Source: Maylandia zebra (lineage: Eukaryota > Chordata > Actinopteri > Cichliformes > Cichlidae). Taken from it: 64,000 nt of DNA. The stretch lies in the NCBI RefSeq assembly GCF_041146795.1, contig NC_135185.1:25856529-25920528 (forward strand), read 5' to 3'. Below are positions 55,312 through 64,000 of this stretch, piece after piece (the first letter of the stretch is position 1; every line of letters starts with the position of its first letter). The position numbers and the translations under genes were made by a program. The notes under the pieces are model-generated. The model worked only from the letters and a program-made list of their open reading frames with translations, was not told where the DNA came from and ran no database searches.

Positions 55312-58300
55312 ATGTCTTCATTAGTGGACTATGAAGATTCAGAGTCAGAGGATGACTCGCTGGATCAGAGAGTAGAAGGAGCAACAGATTCTGCTCAAAC
55401 AGAAGAAAACCAAGACACTAATATTGTCAAGGTTATACCTTACCCTGGAAGATTTGTGTCTGACCAGACAGTGTGGGAATATCAACAAAATATGGCAGAA
55501 ACAAGCAGGTCTTCACTCCATCCTCACTCCCAGCCACAGAGCTTTACTAACTCGAAAAGAAGATGTGGAGGTGCAGCAGATTTTAGAAATACTGAAACAT
55601 CTTTGAATTTGCCTGATAGTCAGAGGGAGATGGCATCCCCGCAGGCTCTTCCATGCATGCCACAAAGTTTAGGCAATGCTGCAAACTTGGCAAAAAGACA
55701 GCAAACTGTCCCATCTGGTGTCAGACCGTATATCCCTAAGAGGAAGAGACTTGCCACTTCAGAAGGAGTGGAGCTAAAGCACCCAGCAGAGCAAGTCCTA
55801 GGGAATCAGGCCAGAGAAAGTCAGATTCTCTCAGATGTGTCAGCAAGACTGAAGCCATATCTTGCTCAAACGCCCAGCATGACAGGGATACCCAGGAGGC
55901 TTCTGATGAGCCTGGGAGGCCACCAGGGCCCAGTCAACACAGTGCAGTGGTGTCCTTTGCCCCATGTCAGCCATCTGTTGCTGTCTGCCTCCATAGACAA
56001 GACTTTCAAGGTAAAGAAAGCTACATTTGTTTTATAAATGATGTACAATAGTGAAGCTGTGGAAATACATCAGTAGTGCTATGCTTTAAATAATGTAGAC
56101 CTGATGTGTTGTTTTCTTTTATTTAAACTGTCTCATACAATTAAATTAATCATTATATTTCCCCACTTATCTTTCTGTAACAGAATAGAATTTCAGTAGA
56201 AATAGAATAAAATATGCTATTTACTCTTGGGATGGTCCAGGTCCAGTTATAGCTAACTGCTTCATAAACATTGAAACGTAGAAACTATGCAGGGTTCAAC
56301 ATAACAAATAACCCTGCAGCCTGGGGCCATTAAAAAAGTATGTCGGTCAAGTTGATTGGCTAGCTGCTGACACATTTGGACCAGTAATGTTGTTTCCACC
56401 AATTGATTTACCTGTGAACTGGCTGAAATGGACCCTCACTGACGAGCGTTTTTTTCTTACCATCAATATGATCACATTAAAGAGGCAGTAAAGATCACAA
56501 TCTGTGCGGATAGCTTACATGTGAGAAAGGTGACCTGCTCCTAACCACAGCTGCATTAAGAAGAAGCTAAAATTTATGCAGATAAACTGATATTTAAATT
56601 TGTCAGGGGAGCTGTGGCAGCCATCCACCATCTCTCTTTGAAGCAACAAAACCTGCGGCATGCAAGTGCTAATTCAGGCTTTGGTTATATATTTTTTTCT
56701 GATATGAATTTATAATCTGAAGACACAAATCTACTAATACATTATGCGATATGCTTATACATTCAGCTAGCAGTATATAAGTGAATCAATAATTGGCTTT
56801 TGTTTGTGGGCACCATAAAAAGTCTGATCTGCTGGTCTGTTGGCCCAGTGGAGAAAAATGCTATGTTGACAGGTTTCAGCTTTCATGTGGATATATATCA
56901 CTCATCCAAAAACAGTTGTTTAATCTGCCACGAGGGTACTGTGTCCATACCTCTACAGCAGAACTTACCCAGCATGCAAGCTGAAGCTGCGAGCGCTAAG
57001 ACGATACTTGCTTACCTGACATGTAGTGTAATTGGAAGAGATACAGTGTCTGTCCTGCTGCCTCAATTTATAAATATACAATGTACCACTTTCTTTAGAA
57101 TCATATCTGTCACTGTGTGTTGAATATATGTCAGGGCCCATGGGCCCTGTCTCTCCTTCCCGATTTATCTCACTGTTTGTATTCTACCTCCCTCTCCTTT
57201 TCTCTGGTTCACACCAGGAAAACACTCCATCATTTCCCTGTTGTAAAGGTCAAGCAATGCAGCTAACTGCCTGCTATCGACTAAATATGTCTGTCCCATC
57301 ATAAAATCAAATACTGCCCCAATATCCTGTGAGGATTTTGAATAATTAACGATTTAAATATGAATGACTATATTTGCATAATCTTACAAGTGCAGCGGTA
57401 TGGTAGCCACCTCTTCTGGCACCTGGAAAGGGTTGTTTGGAACAGATGGTGGAGACTAGCAGAGGAAGGGAGGAGAAGACCCGTTTGTTTGTATGCATGG
57501 ATTATCTCTTCTTCTCTCAGGCTGTCTAACCAGGCGTTTTCTGTGAAACCAGTAAATAGAAGAAGTTCTCATACTTATCGTCGAGGACTGTGACAGCATT
57601 TTGAAATGTGGAATTTCAGCATCAGACAATGAAATGAAATAAGTATTTCATTATATTAGATTTGTTGACAAATTCAGGTACTTCCAGGATAATTATTTTT
57701 TTTATAGTAATTTGATTTTTCTATGTAGAGAAGAAAAATCTTTTTCCCAAAAATATTCGAATTATATTAAATTAAATTACATTACATTTAATATAATTTT
57801 AAAAACTCAGTGAAAAGAAGAATGATCAATAAAAAAGTCAATATCTGTACTTAAAAAAATTCTAATAGGAAATTCAATTTTGCATAGCAACAAAACCGGA
57901 GCTTCCATTACTCCCATTTAAAAATAGGGTTATTTTATATTTAGATGTTTTATATTTTTTCAATGCAACTGATACAAATATAGTAACTCTGTGGCTATCT
58001 AACTGTATCCTGTGTAACCACTTCTGTAATATACAGATTGATGGATTAAGATTCAGGTCTTTTCCAAAGCAGTTGGTGTGATGTGGTGGTGATGGTGCAG
58101 AGCTCCACTGCTCCATATAAAACCAAATCGTCTGAATTTCACAAAGTTCTGCAAAAATCTATGAATCAGTCAATCTTCAAAGAAATGTTTTTTATTTGGT
58201 AAAAGTATCTGTAGTTTGAGATAACTACAAGATGGTACTGATTATTTCACCGCTTATTACATATTTAATTGAATATTCTGTACTTAAGATTTCAATTGAT

Positions 58301-61300
58301 CAGTAAAGAAAGTAGTTGTCAGGAGTTCATCGATTGATCTGGTAATCATTCGGTTTAGGGCTGTAACCTTTCCAGAGTTCCACTTTACGATTATCATATT
58401 AAAAAAATCTAATCAAAACATATATAGAAAAACAAAAAAAAAGTAATCACAATTATACAAAATTGATTAGTGTGATTAATCTGTATCTTTGTTTACTGTG
58501 TGTTGTCTTTTTTTTTTGGCAAATTCAACTCGAAATGCAAGTGAAACCACTGTTTACACAATCAGTGGCAACATGATCAAATGTGTATTTAAGATATAAT
58601 ATTGAGATTTCATTTTAAGTTAGCTCAGAGTGACATTAAGTTCCAATTTACTGTAAACCTTTTAACAACACAATTAATAGGAATTTGTTGGTATGCTCAC
58701 AAAACACACCCAACAACACACAACACAGCACAAAACACAAGTATATGAAATCAACCTATAAAGTAGTGCAAGTGTATTAGGGGACGGGGGTGTAGCAGAT
58801 CACAGCAGGGCACAGTACATACTGCCAAACAAAAAATGGTGTATTTTGTCTACAGACAACTTCAGATTAGAAGAACCTGCTTTTTTTATTTGGGAAGTGT
58901 TAACTGCCAGAGAAACAGTAACGCTCCCTGGGGTGTCCTGGTGTTGAAAGTAACAGGAAAACTGTTGAAAAAGACACGTTGTTCATGCAGTTTCTATTTT
59001 CTTATTGCACATTATTATTTATCTTTTATAGTCTTTTATGGCTTTCAGCACTTTGACCACAGCTATTGTTTACTAGTCTGGTTTAATTCAGAGGAAGGAC
59101 ATAATGAATGAAATCCTAACATTCACCTCTCTGTACTCAAGTTCCTTCACTGACATGCTTTTGGTTCCTGACTTGTGTTGTTCAGTCCTGTCTGTCAGAC
59201 TATTATTATTATTATTATCCCAGCCGGTTTGGAGCTGATGTCACCATGGCTACAGCAGGTGTAAAGCAGCCGTTTTATGTTGATAACACGAATACCAATT
59301 TAGTTTTAATTACCAAGAGTCATTTAGGAAGCAGATTACCCCAATGAGTCATTTGCAGGGATCCGCTCTGCATGTCTGTTAAGTGGCCGGTGAAATTAAA
59401 GGGGATGCAAATAAACAAGCACTCGTTTTCAGTGATGCACAAGTCTCGCTCGGTATTGGATTAATGCAACTGTGTGCAATGAATTGTTTTGTTATGCTGT
59501 ATATCATCGCTGCTGTCATTCACAGAGCTGAAGCTGTGGCCCTTTGTCAGACTTGTTATGTAGAAGTATGTTTGGTTTAATACTCTTCAGCTTTTTGGTC
59601 AGTTTATATTGTTATCAGTTGCTTTTCTCTTAGATTTCCATGCTACCTTCAGATGGCAGTGTTTCCTTAAGTGGAAGATCATTCAGAAAATAGGCTTATA
59701 GTGTTGTACAGTGAATGGGAGTAATTCCTAACAGATGCATCATGTCCATATGGCGGCTAAGCTGTCATCACTGTTGGACAACATCTCCCACCCCATGCAG
59801 CAGACTGTGACAGCACTGAGCAGCTCCTTCAGTGGGAGACTGCGGCACCCACGGTGTGGGACGGAGAGATTTCGCAGGTCTTTCCTCCCCACTGCTGTCA
59901 GACTCCACAACAAAGACTTTAACTGAACAAACACACACATCCACACATGTGCAATAACACTAAGTGCAATAATCTTTTCTGGCATCGTTGTATTTTTACT
60001 CAGTTGTATATAGCATTCGTATTCTATTTTTATCTTATTGTATATTTTTATTCTATTTTATTCTACTGTATATAGTATATTATTTTATTCTATTCTGTAC
60101 AGCTGTGTACTGTATTTATTCTTATTGTATTCTAATTTTTGCGTCATAACTTTTGCACTGTCCACTTCCTGCTGTGACAAAACAAATTTCCCACGTGTGG
60201 GACTAATAAAGGTTATCTTATCTTATCTTATCTTATATTTAGTTTATTTCAATTAAAAACATGCCTCTGTTTCTCTCTCTCTCTGCTACTTTTCCCCCCA
60301 CCCTGGAGGCATCTCTAGCATTCTGTTTGTCAGACTTCTGTCTGCTGGATTCAGATGTCGCTCTTCTCTGTCCATCTGTCTTCTTTGTGTCCTGTGGGAG
60401 CTGTGGTACACTACTTTTTACTGTGTTTCATGTGCTGCATAGAAGAGTCGTATTTAATAATGAAACACAGAGAGAAGCACAAAGGGATCTGCAGTGCTCC
60501 ATAGATCTTAAAATTTCCTCTGTGGCCCTGGCAGTGCTTAGGAGCCCAAAAAATACTTCATCACCTCAGTGGGCACCAGTCCAGACCACCCACTGGATTT
60601 CAAGCTGGGCTTCAATGAGAACCTTTTTTCTTTCAGCATGTCTAGGAGAAAATCCTACTGGACCTTTTATGAAAGACATTTTATAATAGTGATTTTGCCA
60701 AGTGAACTTTTTGAAAGCCATCACTTTGACTGAAGACATCACTTGAGCAGTGTGGGTAATTACCACCTCCTTTATTTACACGCCACATTTTCACCATGAT
60801 ATCGTATTTCAAACCCGCAAGGTGTCACGGTGTGTAGTCATGACCACCATGACAAACAGGAGGCAGCTGGGAGCTTTTCTCTCCTGCTCTGTTTTTTATC
60901 AGAGTAAACTCTGAGAATACCAACACATTAAAGCCATTACAGCCCAGTGGGAATTGATTTATAGGCCCACTCAGAGGTAATTAGTTTGATTAATTCATTA
61001 GAAAGGCTGTTTCTCCCTTAAAATCCTACAGACAGACCCAATTTCTATGGATGTTTTTCCTAGTTTTTCCAGCTGATCATTTCATTTCATTACAATGGAA
61101 GAGAGGTGAAAGTGGCCTATATTAAATCTTTCTCAGGTTTGCGGAGACTTCACACAGAAAAAGAGTTTGAGTTCCAAAGGACACAGCACAGGCACACACA
61201 GAATATTTTAGGTTTGTAAAATTTGTCCAAACCTGCTGCTTTTGATTTTCATCAAGCTGCTTTAAAGCTTCGTCCAATTCAGACAAAAGTCAAACAAGTA

Positions 61301-62369
61301 CAGTCAGTTAAAAAAGAAAAAAGAAACACTTGAGCATTGATGTACATATACCATAAACCCATGCTACATGTATTCCATGTATCCATTTGTAGTTATGCGC
61401 TCACAGTTCCATACTTATTTAATATTTGTTATATATATATACACACACACACATAAAAAAGAAAAGTAAAAAAACAACTTTTGGCTTATTTTATCATTTT
61501 CAATAACAGTAATAAAATTTTTCACCTTCACTTGGGGGCCCAAAAAATGAAAACAAATAAAGTTGTCTTCTGTATGAATATCCTTTTCCAGAGTGCAGTG
61601 ATACTTCCAAAGCATTTGACTTATTTGATATTCAATAGTTTTTTTTATAGCTTTACAGTATATGTGCACATTTCCCCCTTCGTGGTAGTGATGGCATTCA
61701 AGTATTTGACTTCCACATTATTATTACTATTAAACTTAACTAATAGATTTTATTGTCACATAATACATAGCTTGGTTTTGAATTTCATAACTGAGCTAAA
61801 CCGCTCTAGAATGATACATTGACAGGAAGTTAACTGAATATTTGTATAAACTTTTCTTTGAATGTCAATTTGATCCAATGACCTAGGCTTCCATCTCTTT
61901 GATGTGGAGGGAAAGCACTGCATGCCAAAACCTCTGATGTATTTCCTTGTTCTTTATGTCATCAGATCACGTAAAAGATCCAGGGTTCTTTTGTGTATCT
62001 GTATATATGTGATCATTTAAAACAACCCCTTAAGACCAAGCACAACCTACTGATTATGGATTTTGAACTCTTAGAAATTCATGCAGTCAGTTCTTGGCCT
62101 TTGAGTCTTTATTCCTGGAATGTCTTAATCTTGTGCACAGTCAGTGAAAAAACAACAAAAAAGACTGCAGTCTGGATAAGTTTGTGAGTTTGGCGTGAAT
62201 TGATGTGCCCATGTCTGGCAGGTGTGGGATGCAGCAGAGAGCGGGCGATGCCTCAGGGTTTACACCTGCCATTCGGGAGCTGTGCGCAACGCCTGTTGGA
62301 CCCCCTGCGGGCGACACTTTCTCACTGGCTCATTTGACAACACGACTGTGATCACTGATGTGGAGACGG
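55312..62369 (+). CDS. wdr25: WDR25, WD-repeat protein 25 (5' part)
   Basis: Two plus-strand coding exons are visible, 55312-56010 (233 residues, phase 0) and 62222-62369 (phase 1 at its end). The rest of the gene lies right of the window. The start is ATG 55312 (MSSLVDYEDSESED), matching the human MASLVAYDDSDSE start; the preceding in-frame GTG at 55306 is not used. The N-terminal region is polar and low-complexity, with a basic patch (RPYIPKRKR). The WD40 propeller begins at GHQGPVNTVQWCP, ends its first blade as SIDKTFK-VWD across the intron, and continues with GAVRNACWTPCGRHFLTG. The function of WDR25 is not well established. Divergence from wars1 matches human 14q32. Confidence 0.93.
56011..62221 (+). 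other. 6.2 kb wdr25 intron
   Basis: The flanking exons join in phase through the first WD blade (FK|VWD), so no exon is expected inside. It contains a LINE fragment (59735-60240), short microsatellites such as TA/CA at 61428-61452, and AT-rich DNA. Open frames such as 60261-60686 show no domain. Confidence 0.85.
59735..60240 (+). mobile_element. LINE fragment (L2/CR1-like), 3' end
   Basis: The frame to 59926 ends GRLRHPRCGTERFRRSF and LPTAVRLHNKDFN, resembling the C-terminus of fish L2-like ORF2 proteins. The 3' UTR ends with GACAAAACAAATTTCCCACG, GTGTGGGACTAATAAAGG and a TATCT repeat, the standard tail of this group. It is truncated at the 5' side, so only the end of the reverse transcriptase protein is left. 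Confidence 0.8.
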
Positions 62370-63179
62370 GTGAGCAGCAGCAGCATTTCTTTCTGTAGTT
62401 CTGAAGAACCAAATGTCAAATAACAAACCACTGGCTTTACTTTTTCAAGTATATCACTGTGATTTTTCCCCTGAACCAAACTCAACACGACATATAATTT
62501 TGGATGTTCCCATACACAGGCAGAACGACTGTGGTGTGTATATTACATTTACTTAATTGGCTTGAAGTATGAACCTTTGTTTGATTAGATATTTTTCTCC
62601 AACCACGTTGCTGATGTTGTGGGACAACAAAACGCCTGTGCAATTTCACTTCATGCACATTTATTGTTTCTCAAACTCTGATTTAAAGTCAGTGTAGTAA
62701 TTTATGTGTGGAGTAAATTTAAATTGCCTTGAGCCTCCAGAATCTGTTATGAGCTCATTGTATGAATTGCAGAGCTACTTCTCTCTCTGTCTCTGACTCT
62801 CTCTCTATAGTCGTGACTCATTTCAGGGACAACCTTTGAAATCTGAATTCCTCGAGCAAATGTCTCTGCAAAGATGTCTCCAAGCACAGCCAAGAAATGC
62901 TGCTTTCTTGCCTTTTAATATCAAAATAAAATAGCAGGTATTTTGTTTTAATGCCCAATTTATGCTTTAGCGGGAAATCTACGTCATAACTTAGACGTAA
63001 CCACAAACCCCTCTGAACTCTACAACATAACCTGACCTACACACCCTCAGAAATGCAACTACATGTTGGTTAGTGCTTCTGATAACTATTGTGGTGTACC
63101 AAAATCCACTTGGATTTAGGCACTCCAATTCATGTCATCTCATTAAGTTACACATTTGGAACTTGAACACAGAATTTGG

Positions 63180-63300
63180 CTGGTGGTTGGTGGTTCGATC
63201 CCTGGCTGCGCCATCTGCATGCCTTGGGCAAGACACTAACCCTTAAGTTGCGATGCATCCATCGGACTTGAGTGCTATGGTATAGTAGAAGTGATACATA
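63180..63300 (+). mobile_element. SINE-like fragment
   Basis: GTTGGTGGTTCGATCCCTGG is a B box-like motif, followed by GCATGCCTTGGGCAAGACAC. This is the tRNA-derived repeat type also seen, more decayed, at 17215-17475. Confidence 0.55.
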
Positions 63301-63395
63301 TTACTAACAAAGTTGTGAATAATTTGCAAGAATAATACATTTACTTTAGTTAGTTTCCTGCAAATCAGCCTAAAAATCTACAGTGGGACTACATT

Positions 63396-64000
63396 CTCTG
63401 GCCACTACATTCTCTGGTATACCTGTTCAATGGTCTTTAACAAAATACATAATCAGCAAATTACATTGCAGTGCATTTAAGCATGTAAACAGCAAGATGA
63501 CATGCTGAAATCTAAATTGAACATCATGCTGCTCTGAGCATTTTAGAAATGGCTGATCTACTGAGATTCTCCCACACAGCCATCTCTACAGGTTACAGAG
63601 AATGATCCAAAAAGAAAATAACCAGTAAGCCGCAGGTTGAAAATGCTTTGTTGATGCCAGAGTTCAGATGAGAATGGCCAAACTGCTTTGTGATTTTTTT
63701 GCACTTTGAGCCACTTTGTAGTAATTGAACATCAGTTAGGCGCCACAGTCTGCCTGAGTACTTGTGATCACAGTGTACCCATTTTCTGATAATGATATTG
63801 TGCCATGTCACAAAGCTCAAATCATCGGAAACTATTTTCTTGAGCGTAACTGCAAGGTCATTGTACTCAAATAGCCTCCGTGGTCGCCTGATCTCAATCC
63901 AACAGAGCACCTTTGTTATGTGGTGGAATGGGAGATTCACATCATGGATATGTCAGCAGTTTGACACTATCTTGTCAGGATGAACCAAAATCCCTGAGGA
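63396..64000 (+). mobile_element. Tc1-like transposon remnant, cut by window edge
   Basis: The plus strand starts with CTGGCCACTACATTCTCTGG, a decayed terminal repeat. It then follows the same family order as 26090-26330: CTTTGTTGATGCCAGAGTTC, GTGCCATGTCACAAAGCTCA (PCHKA, second catalytic region) and GTCGCCTGATCTCAATCCAA (SPDLNPTEH, third catalytic region). Stops and deletions make it inactive. Confidence 0.8.

Larger units (their letters stand above)
62370..64000 (+). other. Next wdr25 intron, start
   Basis: No further WD-repeat exon is seen before the window ends. It contains a SINE-like fragment (63180-63300) and a Tc1-like remnant that runs off the edge. Confidence 0.75.

Noticed and set aside
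60261..60686. 141-residue open frame after the LINE tail
   Set aside because: It begins in a (CT)n stretch and has no domain; the wdr25 exons on either side join without it.

Overview
The window looks like nuclear DNA of a ray-finned fish, most likely a spiny-rayed teleost. It is intron-rich with GT-AG splice sites and is full of teleost-type repeats: Tc1/mariner remnants, hAT elements, a tRNA-derived SINE and LINE 3' tails. All five genes encode recognisable vertebrate proteins. Nothing points to a bacterium, plasmid or virus, and there is no CRISPR array or operon.

Layout: (1) about 0.1-10.1 kb, minus strand: four exons of a SOUL-family heme-binding protein gene. Its last exon(s) lie off the left edge. 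An inactive pogo-group DNA transposon (115-1947) sits a few bases inside one of its introns. (2) 10.1-14.3 kb: AT-rich spacer with the SOUL promoter region and a compound microsatellite. (3) 14.3-35.9 kb, plus strand: twenty exons of fancm, from just after the first helicase lobe to the stop codon. The exons for the DEAH ATP-binding lobe were not found. A 9.4 kb intron (19.3-28.7 kb) is a repeat sink. (4) 35.9-39.2 kb: 3' UTR, SINE and spacer. (5) 39.2-43.3 kb, minus: slc25a29, complete in four exons. (6) 43.3-47.8 kb: slc25a29 promoter, a hAT remnant with a BED zinc finger, and a Tc1-like remnant. (7) 47.8-53.8 kb, minus: wars1, complete coding sequence in ten exons; its first coding intron carries a hAT element nested in another hAT element. 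(8) 55.3 kb to the right edge, plus: the first two coding exons of wdr25, split by a 6.2 kb intron.

The genes work in unrelated processes: heme binding, replication-fork and crosslink repair, mitochondrial basic amino acid transport, tryptophan charging of tRNA, and a WD-repeat protein of unclear role. What links them is chromosomal history. The order and orientation slc25a29(-) - wars1(-) - wdr25(+) matches human 14q32, while human FANCM lies elsewhere on chromosome 14. Exon boundaries were placed by eye from splice sites, reading phase and remembered family sequences. I checked that phases join for all reported exons. Repeat boundaries are approximate unless target-site duplications are given. 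I did not find an undescribed biological system. The best leads are the missing fancm helicase lobe, the transposon beside the SOUL splice donor, an in-frame stop-free 87-base fancm intron, and a perfect 33-base inverted repeat.
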